A DNA stretch of 61,961 bases from positions 1 through 61,961 of the forward strand of contig NZ_QYUP01000125.1 in NCBI RefSeq assembly GCF_003590855.1, read 5' to 3'. The notes below the pieces were generated by a model that was given only the letters and a program-made list of their open reading frames with translations, searched no databases and had not been told where the DNA came from. Shown in pieces: positions 53,699-61,961 of this stretch (its first letter is position 1; each line of letters starts with the position of its first letter). The stretch comes from Massilia cavernae. Its GTDB lineage: Bacteria > Pseudomonadota > Gammaproteobacteria > Burkholderiales > Burkholderiaceae_D. The position numbers were made by a program, and so were the translations under genes.

Positions 53699-56600
53699 AT
53701 GAACGCACCACTTGACCGTTCGGCACTGGAACCCCAGCCGTCGCACGAGATTTCCCTCGACGACAAATGGACGCTGGAGCGCGGCCGCGCCTTCATGACC
53801 GGCACCCAGGCCCTGATCCGCCTTCCGATGATGCAGCGCGAACGCGACCTGAAGGCAGGCCTGAACACCGCCGGCTACATCACCGGCTACCGCGGCTCGC
53901 CGGTCACCAGCGTCGACATGACCGCGGTGAAGGCCAAGAAGCATCTTGACGCGCACCACGTCAAGTTCCATCCCGGGATGAACGAAGACCTGGCCGCGAC
54001 GGCGGTATGGGGCACGCAGCAGACCAACCTGTTCAAGGATGCGAACTACGACGGCGTGTTCTCCATGTGGTACGGCAAAGGCCCCGGCGTCGACCGCTGC
54101 GGCGACGTGTTCAAGCACGCCAACAACGCAGGCTCCGCGAAGCACGGCGGCGTGCTGGTGCTGGCAGGCGACGACCACGCAGCCAAGTCCTCGTCCACCG
54201 CTCACCAGTCCGACCACATCCTGAACGCCTGCGGTATTCCGGTGCTGTACCCGGCGTCGGTGCAGGAATACATCGACTACGGCCTGCACGCATGGGCGAT
54301 GAGCCGCTACACCGGCCTGTGGGTATCGATGAAGTGCGTCACCGACATCATCGAATCCGGCGCAGTGGTGGACTTCGATCCGGAGCGCGTGCAGATCGTC
54401 ACGCCGACCGATTTCGAGATGCCTGAAGGCGGCCTGAATATCCGCTGGCCGGACACCGTGCTGGACATGGAAGTCCGCATGAACACCTACAAGTGGTACG
54501 CGGCGCTGGCCTATGCGCGCGCCAACAAGCTGAACAAGATCATCTGGGACAGCCCGAAACCGAAGATCGGCATCATCACCGCCGGCAAATCCTATCTCGA
54601 CACGCGCCAGGCGCTGGCCGACCTGGGCATCGACGAGCAGGCCGCGGCCGAAATCGGCATCCGCCTGTACAAGATCGGCATGACCTGGCCGCTCGAAGCG
54701 GAAGGCGTGCACGAATTCGCGGCCGGCCTGGACGAGATCCTGGTGGTGGAAGAGAAGCGCCAGATCCTCGAATACGCGCTGAAGGAAGAACTGTACAACC
54801 TGCCGGACAGCGAGCGTCCGCGCGTGGTCGGCAAGTTCGACGACACCGGCGAATGGTCGAACAAGAACCGCACCGGCCACGGCGACTGGCTGCTGCCCGC
54901 GACCTATGAGCTGAACCCGGCGCAGATCGCGCGCGCCATCGCCAGCCGCATCTCGCACTACTGCGCCGGCCATCCGGTCGAGCAGCGCGTCAAGGAACGC
55001 ATCGCCTTCCTCGAAGCGAAAGAGCTGGTGCTGAAGAACGTCGCGCTCAAGCCGAACCCTGAAACCGACCGTACCCCTTACTTCTGCTCGGGCTGCCCGC
55101 ACAACTCGTCGACCAAGGTGCCGGAAGGTTCGCGCGCGCTGGCCGGTATCGGCTGCCACTACATGGTGTTGTGGATGGACCGCGAAACCTCGACCTTCAC
55201 CCACATGGGCGCGGAAGGCGTGACCTGGGTAGGCCAGGCGCCGTTCACCAATGAGAAGCATGTGTTCACCAACCTGGGCGATGGCACCTACTTCCACTCC
55301 GGTATCCTGGCGATCCGCGCGGCGGTGTCGGCCAAGGTCAACATCACCTACAAGATCCTGTTCAACGACGCGGTCGCGATGACCGGCGGCCAAGAGTTCG
55401 ACGGCCCGCTGGACCCTGGCATGATCTCGCGCCAGATCGCTGCAGAAGGCGTGGGCCCGATCATCGTCGTCACCGACGAACCAGAGAAATACCCGGCCGA
55501 CTACAACTGGGCGCCGGGCGTCACCGTGCGCCACCGTTCCGAGCTGATGGACGTGCAGCGCGAGTTGCGCGACAAGCCGGGCGTGTCCGCGATGATCTAC
55601 GACCAGACCTGCGCTTCCGAGAAGCGCCGCCGCCGGAAGCGTAACGAATACCCGGATCCGGCCAAGCGCGCCGTGATCAACGAAGCCGTCTGCGAAGGCT
55701 GCGGCGACTGCTCGGTGCAGTCGAATTGCCTGTCGGTGGAACCGCTGGAAACTGAACTGGGCCGCAAGCGCCAGATCAACCAGTCGTCCTGCAACAAGGA
55801 CTTCTCCTGCGTATCGGGCTTCTGCCCGTCGTTCGTGACGGTGGAAGGCGGCGCGCTGAAGAAGCCGAAGAAAGCCGCCACCGGCGAAGCATCGCCGCCG
55901 GCGCTGCCGACGCCCAAGCTGCCGCTGACCACGCAGCCTTACGGCATCCTGATCACCGGTATCGGCGGCACTGGTGTGGTTACCGTCGGCCAGATCCTGG
56001 CGATGGCTGCCCACGTCGAAGGCAAGGGCGCAATTGTGCTGGACATGAGCGGCCTGGCGCAAAAGGGCGGCCCCGTGATGTCGCACGTGCGCCTGGCCGA
56101 CAAGCAGTCCGACCTGCACTCGACCCGCGTGGGCACCGGCAGCGCCGACCTTGTGATCGGCTGCGACCTGATCGTCACCGCCAGCCGCGACGCGCTGTCG
56201 CGCATGGGCGAAGGCCGCACCTACGCTGCGATCAACTCGACCGGCTCGTCGACCGCCGCCTTCGTCAAGAACCCCGACTGGCAGTTCCCGGCCGAGTCGT
56301 CGAAGGGCGAGATCATGCGCGCCTGCGGCGCATCGAACGTGGACTTCGTCGACGCCGGCCAGATGGCCACCGCGCTGATGGGCGACTCGATCGCGACCAA
56401 CATGTTCATGCTCGGCTACGCATGGCAAAAGGGCCAGGTGCCGCTGTCGGAAGCATCGATCCTGAAAGCGATCGAGCTCAATGGCGTATCGGTAGGCTTC
56501 AACAAATCGGCCTTCAACTGGGGCCGCACCGCTGCCCACGACCTCGCATCGGTGGCGCGCATGACGGTGCCGGCCAAGGTGATCGAGTTCAAGCGCACCC

Positions 56601-57253
56601 AGACGCTGGACGACATCGTCAACCGCCGCGTCGAGCTGCTGACCGCCTACCAGGACGCCGCCTACGCGCAGCAGTACAAGTCCTTCGTCGACCAGGTGCG
56701 CGCCGAGGAAGAGAAACTGGGCAAGGGTACGCGCCTGGCCGAATCGGTCGCACGCTACTACTACAAGCTGATGGCGTACAAGGACGAGTATGAAGTCGCC
56801 CGCCTGTACACCGATGGCGCGTTCAAGGAAAAGATCGCGGGCATGTTCGAAGGCGACTACAAGGTCAAGTTCCACCTCGCGCCGCCGCTGCTGGCGAAGC
56901 ACGACAGCAAGGGCCAGCTGGTCAAGCAGGAGTTCGGCCCGTGGATGATGAAGGCGTTCGGCGTGCTGGCCAAGCTGAAGGGCCTGCGCGGCGGTGCGTT
57001 CGACGTGTTCGGCTACACCGCCGAGCGCAAGATGGAACGCGCGCTGATCAAGGAATACCGCGAGACGGTCGGTGGCCTGCTGCCGAAGCTGAATGCGGTG
57101 AACCTGTCGCAAGCGGTGGCGATTGCCAGCATTCCGGAAGACATCCGCGGCTATGGCCACGTGAAGGAGCGTCACCTGAAGGCGGCCAAGGCGAAGGAAG
57201 CTTCGCTGCTGGCCAATTTCGGCAAAACGATCGAGGTGTCGCGAGTGGCGTAA
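53699..57253 (+). CDS. Fused indolepyruvate ferredoxin oxidoreductase
   Basis: Thiamine diphosphate and iron-sulfur enzyme that oxidatively decarboxylates aryl-2-oxoacids from aromatic amino acids to aryl-acetyl-CoA. The 1184-residue protein fuses IorA- and IorB-like parts. The order is an N-terminal pyrimidine-binding region (YITGYRGSPVTSVDM), TPP region with CSGCPHNSSTKVP and IGCHYMVLWMD, a Cys cluster (CEGCGDCSVQSNC...SCNKDFSCVSGFCPS, about 665-715) and a gamma domain (ITGIGGTGVVTVGQIL, about 755). A C-terminal DUF6537-type part follows. The start has GGAG 9 nt upstream. It is linked to hppD; ferredoxin partner not seen here. Confidence 0.92.
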   Translation: MNAPLDRSALEPQPSHEISLDDKWTLERGRAFMTGTQALIRLPMMQRERDLKAGLNTAGYITGYRGSPVTSVDMTAVKAKKHLDAHHVKFHPGMNEDLAATAVWGTQQTNLFKDANYDGVFSMWYGKGPGVDRCGDVFKHANNAGSAKHGGVLVLAGDDHAAKSSSTAHQSDHILNACGIPVLYPASVQEYIDYGLHAWAMSRYTGLWVSMKCVTDIIESGAVVDFDPERVQIVTPTDFEMPEGGLNIRWPDTVLDMEVRMNTYKWYAALAYARANKLNKIIWDSPKPKIGIITAGKSYLDTRQALADLGIDEQAAAEIGIRLYKIGMTWPLEAEGVHEFAAGLDEILVVEEKRQILEYALKEELYNLPDSERPRVVGKFDDTGEWSNKNRTGHGDWLLPATYELNPAQIARAIASRISHYCAGHPVEQRVKERIAFLEAKELVLKNVALKPNPETDRTPYFCSGCPHNSSTKVPEGSRALAGIGCHYMVLWMDRETSTFTHMGAEGVTWVGQAPFTNEKHVFTNLGDGTYFHSGILAIRAAVSAKVNITYKILFNDAVAMTGGQEFDGPLDPGMISRQIAAEGVGPIIVVTDEPEKYPADYNWAPGVTVRHRSELMDVQRELRDKPGVSAMIYDQTCASEKRRRRKRNEYPDPAKRAVINEAVCEGCGDCSVQSNCLSVEPLETELGRKRQINQSSCNKDFSCVSGFCPSFVTVEGGALKKPKKAATGEASPPALPTPKLPLTTQPYGILITGIGGTGVVTVGQILAMAAHVEGKGAIVLDMSGLAQKGGPVMSHVRLADKQSDLHSTRVGTGSADLVIGCDLIVTASRDALSRMGEGRTYAAINSTGSSTAAFVKNPDWQFPAESSKGEIMRACGASNVDFVDAGQMATALMGDSIATNMFMLGYAWQKGQVPLSEASILKAIELNGVSVGFNKSAFNWGRTAAHDLASVARMTVPAKVIEFKRTQTLDDIVNRRVELLTAYQDAAYAQQYKSFVDQVRAEEEKLGKGTRLAESVARYYYKLMAYKDEYEVARLYTDGAFKEKIAGMFEGDYKVKFHLAPPLLAKHDSKGQLVKQEFGPWMMKAFGVLAKLKGLRGGAFDVFGYTAERKMERALIKEYRETVGGLLPKLNAVNLSQAVAIASIPEDIRGYGHVKERHLKAAKAKEASLLANFGKTIEVSRVA

Positions 57254-57264
57254 AACCTTAAACC

Positions 57265-57355
57265 CGTAGGGCGGACAAGCGCAGCGCCTCCGCCGAATGC
57301 ATGCGATAACACGACGCGTGCCTTCGGCGGAGGCGCTTCGCTTTTCCGCCCTACG
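57265..57355. repeat. Large imperfect palindrome (33-nt arms)
   Basis: Arms 57265-57297 and 57323-57355 pair with 31 of 33 positions, around a 25-nt loop. The ends read CGTAGGGCGGA / TCCGCCCTACG. It fills the gap after the IOR gene and can act as a terminator-like hairpin. A related, shorter copy lies at 61838-61866, so it is a dispersed family. Confidence 0.88.
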
Positions 57356-57400
57356 AAGAACAAAATCACGTTATGATCGAATGAATAAAGGAGACTGTGC

Positions 57401-57787
57401 ATGACCCACCAAGCCAAAGGCACCTTCACCGTCAAGCTCCACCCCGCGCCAGCCGACGAAGGCCGCATTCCCGTCAATCGCCTGTTCCTCGACAAGGAAT
57501 ACACCGGCGACCTCGTCGCAACCGCCCAGGGCGACATGCTCTCCGCCGGCAACCCCGCCGACGGCAGCGCCGCCTACGTCGCGATCGAACACGTCAGCGG
57601 CACCATGAACGGCAAGCAGGGCGGCTTCTCGCTGGCCCATTCCGGCATGATGGACAAGGGCGAGCAGCACCTCACGATCACCATCGTCCCCGGTTCCGGC
57701 ACCGGCGAGCTGGAAGGCATCGCCGGCAAGCTCACGCTGACGATCGTCGAGCGCCAGCATCATTACGAGATCGACTACACCTTGTAA
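57401..57787 (+). CDS. DUF3224 domain-containing protein
   Basis: A 128-residue protein of the DUF3224 family (predicted small beta-barrel). Typical features are an N-terminal GTFTVKLHP, the central HVSGTMNGKQGGFSLAHSGMM and the C-terminal GTGELEGIAGKLTLTI...HHYEIDYTL. No signal peptide. AAAGGAG lies 8 nt before the ATG. Function unknown. Confidence 0.9.
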   Translation: MTHQAKGTFTVKLHPAPADEGRIPVNRLFLDKEYTGDLVATAQGDMLSAGNPADGSAAYVAIEHVSGTMNGKQGGFSLAHSGMMDKGEQHLTITIVPGSGTGELEGIAGKLTLTIVERQHHYEIDYTL

Positions 57788-57861
57788 TAACGCCAGCAGC
57801 GGCGGTACAACAACGCTAAACGCCGTTACATTTCGTTGTGATTTGGCGGCGCGAAGCCGTC

Positions 57862-57867
57862 TATAAT
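57862..57867 (+). promoter_or_regulatory. TATAAT box next to the S41 lipoprotein start
   Basis: A perfect -10 hexamer 7 nt before the ATG at 57875. If used, transcription would start at or near the A of the ATG, giving a leaderless mRNA. No Shine-Dalgarno site is present. The best -35 (TTGTGA, 57836-57841) is 20 nt away, longer than ideal. Confidence 0.45.
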
Positions 57868-57874
57868 CGCCCGG

Positions 57875-59428
57875 ATGATTTTATCCAGATTCGCCATTGC
57901 CGGTTTCGCCATTACGTTCGCTCTCGCTGGTTGCGGCGGCAGTCCAGGCACCCCGGCCGTACAGCCGGCGCCAGAACCGGTCCCCGTCCCGACGCCATCG
58001 GAACCGCTGCCCGGACCCGCGACACCCGAACCACCGTCCAAGCCGACCACCGTCTTCCTGACGCACTGGAACCTGTGCGCCGCGCCACGTACGGAGATGA
58101 ACTCGAACAACCTGCCATACCCTGACCGGCAGGGCACGCTGGCCGACGAGATGACCTTCCTGCGCGGCTGGATCGACGAATCCTATCTCTGGTACCGCGA
58201 GGTACCCGCCAACCTGCGCGCCGAGGACTACAAGGCCCCGGTCGACTACTTCAACGTGCTGAAGACCTCCGCGCTGACCGCATCCGGCAAGCCGAAGGAC
58301 AAGTACCACTTCAGCTACGACAGCGCGCGCTGGGAGGCCTTGAACTCGAAGGGCGTCGAATTCGGCTACGGCGTAGCGTGGTCGCGCAGCACCAACGCGG
58401 GCGCCCCGCGCACCTGGCTGGTGACGACCGTCGAACCTGGCGCTCCAGCGGATGCCGCAGGCCTGCGCCGCGGCGACCAGCTGCTCACTGTCGATGGCGT
58501 CGACTTCGTCAACACCGCCGACGCCGACGCGATCGCGAAGATCAACGCCGGCCTGTTCCCGAAAACCTTGGGCGAGGTCCACCAGCTGACGGTGAACCGC
58601 AAGGGCACGATCGTCCACGCATCGCTGGCCGCCTCCAGCGTGTCGACGGTTCCGGTCAAGAACACCAAGGTGATCGACACTCCGACCGGCAAGGTCGGCT
58701 ACCTCACCTTCGCCAACCACAACGCGGTGTCGGAGTTGCAGCTGATCGAATCGATCGAGCTGTTCAAGGCAGCGCAGATCGACGACCTGGTGCTCGACGT
58801 GCGCTACAACGGCGGCGGCCTGCTGTATATCGCGAGCCAGCTGGCCTACATGATCGCGGGTCCGGATGCGACCACCGACCAGGTGTTCGAGCAGCCGATC
58901 CACAACGACAAGATCACGCGAAAGCCACCGATTCCCTTCCGCGCCACCGCCTATGGCTTCGCGGCTCCGCGCCGGGCCACCGCCGGCATGAAACTGCCTT
59001 ACCTCGGCCTCAAGCGCGTGACGCTGCTGACGACACCCGGCACCTGCTCGGCGAGCGAGTCGATCATCAACAGCCTGCGCGGCGTGGATGTGGAAGTGAA
59101 CCTGGTCGGCGGCCAGACCTGCGGCAAGCCTTACGCCTTCACGCCAACACCAAACTGCGGCACCACTTACTTCGCAATCGAGTTCATGGGCGTGAACGCC
59201 AAGGGTTTCGGCGACTTCGCGGACGGCTTCGCGCCGACCTGCGCGGTGCCGGACGATCTCGATCACGCATTGGGCGATACCCAGGAGGGCATGCTGGCTG
59301 CGGCGCTGAAGTACCGCGAGACCAATGCATGTCCGGCGCCTGCGGCAGCGATGCGTGCAAGCGCGCGGCCGCTGCAGCTGGTGCGCGAGCCGGTTGACGA
59401 AATCTCGATTTACACCCGGCCGCGCTAA
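57875..59428 (+). CDS. S41-family peptidase lipoprotein
   Basis: A 517-residue outer-envelope protease. The lipobox LAGC at residues 17-20 gives a lipidated Cys, then a Pro-rich spacer (PAPEPVPVPTPSEPLPG). A helical S41 N-terminal domain precedes a PDZ-like domain (about 175-265, VEPGAPADAAGLRRGDQLL) and the S41 core. The nucleophile Ser is in PGTCSASESI, and the Lys of the dyad is in GGQTCGKPYAF. Unlike the CtpA protein in this window, several Cys residues flank the active site (TC-SASE, TCGK, NCGTTY), which might form disulfides. The ATG is 8 nt after a TATAAT. Confidence 0.9.
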   Translation: MILSRFAIAGFAITFALAGCGGSPGTPAVQPAPEPVPVPTPSEPLPGPATPEPPSKPTTVFLTHWNLCAAPRTEMNSNNLPYPDRQGTLADEMTFLRGWIDESYLWYREVPANLRAEDYKAPVDYFNVLKTSALTASGKPKDKYHFSYDSARWEALNSKGVEFGYGVAWSRSTNAGAPRTWLVTTVEPGAPADAAGLRRGDQLLTVDGVDFVNTADADAIAKINAGLFPKTLGEVHQLTVNRKGTIVHASLAASSVSTVPVKNTKVIDTPTGKVGYLTFANHNAVSELQLIESIELFKAAQIDDLVLDVRYNGGGLLYIASQLAYMIAGPDATTDQVFEQPIHNDKITRKPPIPFRATAYGFAAPRRATAGMKLPYLGLKRVTLLTTPGTCSASESIINSLRGVDVEVNLVGGQTCGKPYAFTPTPNCGTTYFAIEFMGVNAKGFGDFADGFAPTCAVPDDLDHALGDTQEGMLAAALKYRETNACPAPAAAMRASARPLQLVREPVDEISIYTRPR

Positions 59429-59435
59429 CGCCCAG

Positions 59436-59879
59436 TCAGTGCTGGCCCGGCGCCGCCGCAGCCTGGGCGCTTGCGGGCAGCGGCTCGAACGCCTCCGCGG
59501 TCAGGGCGGTGTTTGCATACTGGTCGAAGCGCGACACCTTGCCGTCCCTGATGGTGAAGATGTGGACCCACGGGCTTTCGTACTCCCGCCCCGTCGATCG
59601 TACCCGCCACTTGCCCTGGCCGGTCACCACCACCCTGTCGTCCTCCGCAATGAACGCCGTCGGCTCGAAGCGGAGAACGTCTTGCGACTCGTGGAGCTTG
59701 GTGAAGAAATCCGCCAGCTCATTTTTTCCGCGATAGCAGCCCGTAAACGGAATCGGCGCCCACTCTTCCGCGGTGCATTCGACGTCATCGTCGAAAGCGT
59801 CCAGGACCCCGTCCATATCCATGTCTTGGTATTTCTGATAGGCACCCATCACCAACTGCTTGTTTTCTTGTGCATTCAT
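59436..59879 (-). CDS. SnoaL/NTF2-like domain protein
   Basis: A 147-residue cone-shaped NTF2-like protein. ATG 59879 has GGGAGGA 6 nt upstream; a longer frame from 59903 lacks one. Family pattern: KQLVMGAYQKYQDMDMDGVLDAFDDDVECTAEEW, PFTGCYRGKNELADFFTKL and VHIFTIRDGKVSRFDQYANT. Related proteins are ketosteroid isomerase-like enzymes or ligand binders. It is convergent with the S41 gene. Function unknown. Confidence 0.88.
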   Translation of the reverse strand: MNAQENKQLVMGAYQKYQDMDMDGVLDAFDDDVECTAEEWAPIPFTGCYRGKNELADFFTKLHESQDVLRFEPTAFIAEDDRVVVTGQGKWRVRSTGREYESPWVHIFTIRDGKVSRFDQYANTALTAEAFEPLPASAQAAAAPGQH

Positions 59880-60061
59880 CGCAGTCCTCCCGAAAGTTGT
59901 CATTACAGATTAGGAAACTGCACAGCCGGAGTCAATCTGATCGGCCCAGAATTGTTCAGATAAATCCGGCCTTGTGCCTGACTGCAACGGCGCAAACGCG
60001 ACTATAATTTCCGCCTGCCGCGCCCATGCCCGGCATTTCACAACCTGCCGGAGCCCAGTCG

Positions 60062-61822
60062 ATGATCCGTACCGCATTAGTGCTTGCCTTGCTGTCCGCC
60101 GTACCCCTTTCCCACGCCGCCAAACTGGAGACGATTTCCGAGCAGTCGGGGTTCCAGCGCACCGGGCGTTACGATGAAGTGATCAAGCTGTGCGGCGATT
60201 TCCAGCGCGCGTATCCGAAGCAGGTGAAGTGCATCGACTTCGGCCGCACGCCTGAAGGCCGGACGATGAAGGCGCTGGTAGTCACGCGCGCCGGCGCGTT
60301 CACGCCGCAGGCGGCGAAGCAGCGCGGCCTGCCGGTGGTGCTGATCCAGGGCGGCATCCATGCCGGCGAGATCGACGGCAAGGACGCGGGCTTCTGGGCG
60401 CTGCGCGACCTGCTGGACAACAAGGCGGCGCCTGGCGCGCTTGACAAGCAGGTGCTGGTGTTCGTCCCGGTATTCAACGTCGACGGCCACGAGCGCTTCA
60501 AGGAATGGAACCGTCCGAACCAGCGCGGCCCGGTTGAAATGGGCTGGCGCGTCACGGCGCAGAACTTCAACCTGAACCGCGACTACGTGAAGGCCGATTC
60601 GCCCGAGATGCAGGCGATGCTGGCGCTGGTGAACGCATGGGATCCATTGGCTTACGTCGACCTGCACGTCACCAACGGCGCCAAGTTCGAGCACGACGTA
60701 TCGATCCAGGTGGAGCCGGTGCATTCGGCCGACGTCGAGTTCCGCAAGGCCGGCCTGCAGCTGCGCACCAACGTGCTGGCCGATATCGAGAAGCAGGGCT
60801 CGATGCCGCACGCGTTCTACATATCGTTCGCCGAAACCGACAACCCGCAATCGGGCTTTGTCGACGGCGTGTCCGACCCTCGCTTCTCGACCGGCTACTT
60901 CCCACTGCGGAACCGCCTTGCGATGCTGGTGGAGACCCACTCATGGAAGGATTATCCGACCCGGGTGCGGGTGACCCGCAACACGGTGGTATCGGTACTG
61001 GTGAATGTGGCCGAACACGGCAAGGCATGGCAGAAGGCCGCGTATGAAGCCGACGCCCGCGCCATCAAGCTGGCCGGCTCTACGCTGCCGCTGACCTACA
61101 AAGCCACCGACAAGGCGCGCATGATCGACTTCCGTGGCTACGAATACACGCGCACGCCGTCGGACGTGTCTGGCATCCTGATGACGCGCTACGACGAGAC
61201 CAAGCCGCAGATCTGGCGCGTGCCGGTGCGCGACGAGATCGTGCCGAACGTGATGGCCACCGCGCCCAAGGCGGGCTACATCGTGCCGGCCGCACACGCG
61301 GCGATGGTGTCCGCGAAACTGAAGCAGCACGGCATCAGCTTCCGCACGCTGGACAAGGCGAGCGCAAAGGCCGATGTCGAAACCTACCGCGCCGACACGG
61401 CCACCTTCGGCGCAGGCTCGCTCGAATCGCACCAGCGCCTGACCACGGCCGGCAGCTGGAAACCGGAAGCGCGCGCGCTGGGCAAGGGTTCGCTGTTCGT
61501 GCCGGTGGCGCAGCCGAAGGCGCGCCTGGTAGTGGCGATCTTCGAGCCGGCATCGCCGGACTCGCTGCTGGCATGGGGCGCCTTCAACAACGCATTCGAG
61601 CGCAAGGAGTACATGGAAGAATACGTCGCCGAGGACGTGGCGCGCGAGCAGATGGCCGCCGATCCGGCGCTGGCTGCGGAGTTTAAAAAGCGCATCGAAA
61701 CCGACGAAGCTTTCGCCAAGAACCCGCACGCCCGCCTCGAGTTCTTCGCGCGCCGTCATACATCGTGGGACGAACGCTTCAACCTGTATCCGGTAATGCG
61801 CGCCAACGTAACCCCGCAATAA
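60062..61822 (+). CDS. Secreted M14-family zinc carboxypeptidase
   Basis: A 586-residue exported metallopeptidase. ATG 60062 (GGAG 8 nt upstream) gives a clean signal peptide (LVLALLSAVPLSHAAK). The zinc motif HxxE is in GGIHAGEIDG (about residue 100), the third ligand His in YVDLHVTNG (about 203), and the catalytic Glu in LVETHSWKDY (about 298). The rest (about 330-586) is an extra C-terminal region seen in this M14 subfamily. The longer frame from 60026 would bury the signal peptide. A TATAAT lies at 60003-60008. Substrate unknown. Confidence 0.92.
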   Translation: MIRTALVLALLSAVPLSHAAKLETISEQSGFQRTGRYDEVIKLCGDFQRAYPKQVKCIDFGRTPEGRTMKALVVTRAGAFTPQAAKQRGLPVVLIQGGIHAGEIDGKDAGFWALRDLLDNKAAPGALDKQVLVFVPVFNVDGHERFKEWNRPNQRGPVEMGWRVTAQNFNLNRDYVKADSPEMQAMLALVNAWDPLAYVDLHVTNGAKFEHDVSIQVEPVHSADVEFRKAGLQLRTNVLADIEKQGSMPHAFYISFAETDNPQSGFVDGVSDPRFSTGYFPLRNRLAMLVETHSWKDYPTRVRVTRNTVVSVLVNVAEHGKAWQKAAYEADARAIKLAGSTLPLTYKATDKARMIDFRGYEYTRTPSDVSGILMTRYDETKPQIWRVPVRDEIVPNVMATAPKAGYIVPAAHAAMVSAKLKQHGISFRTLDKASAKADVETYRADTATFGAGSLESHQRLTTAGSWKPEARALGKGSLFVPVAQPKARLVVAIFEPASPDSLLAWGAFNNAFERKEYMEEYVAEDVAREQMAADPALAAEFKKRIETDEAFAKNPHARLEFFARRHTSWDERFNLYPVMRANVTPQ

Positions 61823-61837
61823 CGCCACGCCCCGTTG

Positions 61838-61866
61838 GGCGGATAAGCGCATGGCGCGCATCCGCC
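61838..61866. repeat. Short relative of the 57265 palindrome
   Basis: GGCGGAT (61838-61844) and ATCCGCC (61860-61866) form a 7-bp stem, with GGCGGATAAGCGC matching the arm of the larger palindrome at 57265. It lies 15 nt after the M14 gene. The remaining bases to the window end (61867-61961) show no gene I can support. Confidence 0.65.
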
Positions 61867-61961
61867 GCGCGAGGCACTGCACCATTCAGGGCACATCCTT
61901 GCCGCGCACAGGTTCCTCGCCGGGATGGTAAGGGTGCGCCGATGCGTCAACCTCTGCCCGC

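Noticed and set aside
53684..57175. A 1163-codon open frame antisense to the IOR gene
   Set aside because: It mirrors the GC-biased third positions of the sense gene, has repetitive His/Arg/Gly/Ala composition and no recognisable domain. The plus-strand protein has clear catalytic motifs.

Overview
This is GC-rich DNA with Burkholderiales-type gene order. The closest match is the Oxalobacteraceae (Massilia/Telluria/Duganella type). The reasons are the family resemblance of the proteins, blocks such as hslV-hslU/dksA/COG0523/xerC/DUF484/dapF, lpxL-type acyltransferases divergent from metK, ahcY-holin-metF behind an SAH riboswitch, and dispersed palindromic repeats in the gaps. The lineage is inferred from these features; no marker rRNA is present. 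Most of the window is housekeeping chromosome with tightly packed, often 1-4 nt overlapping operons.

Layout. 1-9.5 kb: an HtrA protease cut by the window edge, a DUF2461 protein and a cupin; then a block like the E. coli yibN-grxC-secB-gpsA region (minus strand), divergent from gpmA-envC-ctpA-moeB (plus strand). 9.5-11.8 kb: a nested palindromic repeat and a secreted amidohydrolase. 11.8-22.9 kb: a complete-looking type II secretion operon in the order gspG-H-I-J-K-L-M-N-D-E-F-C, ending with a PDZ-less, proline-rich GspC. 22.9-24.7 kb: an IS1182-type element that landed in the loop of a dispersed palindrome; the original target can be reconstructed, with a 4-bp duplication.

24.7-32.1 kb (minus strand): hslV-hslU with a good sigma32-type promoter and a small basic third gene; a protein with two STAS-like regions; DksA with a long Ala/Lys-rich N-terminal extension; a COG0523 zinc-type GTPase; xerC and DUF484. 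32.2-35.6 kb: two trimeric porins and an orphan hypothetical gene, apparently inserted into the xerC/dapF block. 35.6-43.9 kb: dapF, two lipid A-type acyltransferases, metK, a DmeR/DmeF-type metal efflux pair with its operator, the SAH riboswitch, ahcY, a holin-like membrane protein and metF. MetK, AhcY, MetF and the 5-formyl-THF cyclo-ligase together form a methyl-cycle and one-carbon cluster.

43.8-51.8 kb: cyclo-ligase, lytic transglycosylase, an NDUFA9-like protein, a GST, a CCA-adding enzyme with an eroded HD domain, a membrane diguanylate cyclase with an intact inhibitory site, and a GNAT. 51.8-57.3 kb: an aromatic amino acid catabolism locus: an Lrp-type regulator divergent from hppD and a fused 1184-aa indolepyruvate ferredoxin oxidoreductase. 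57.3-62 kb: a 33-bp-arm palindrome, DUF3224, an S41 lipoprotein, an NTF2-like protein and an M14 carboxypeptidase.

I saw no tRNA, rRNA, CRISPR array, prophage or clear defence island. The least explained items are the repeat structures, the IS insertion with its split reading frame, the twin-STAS protein, the DksA extension and the small hslU-linked protein.
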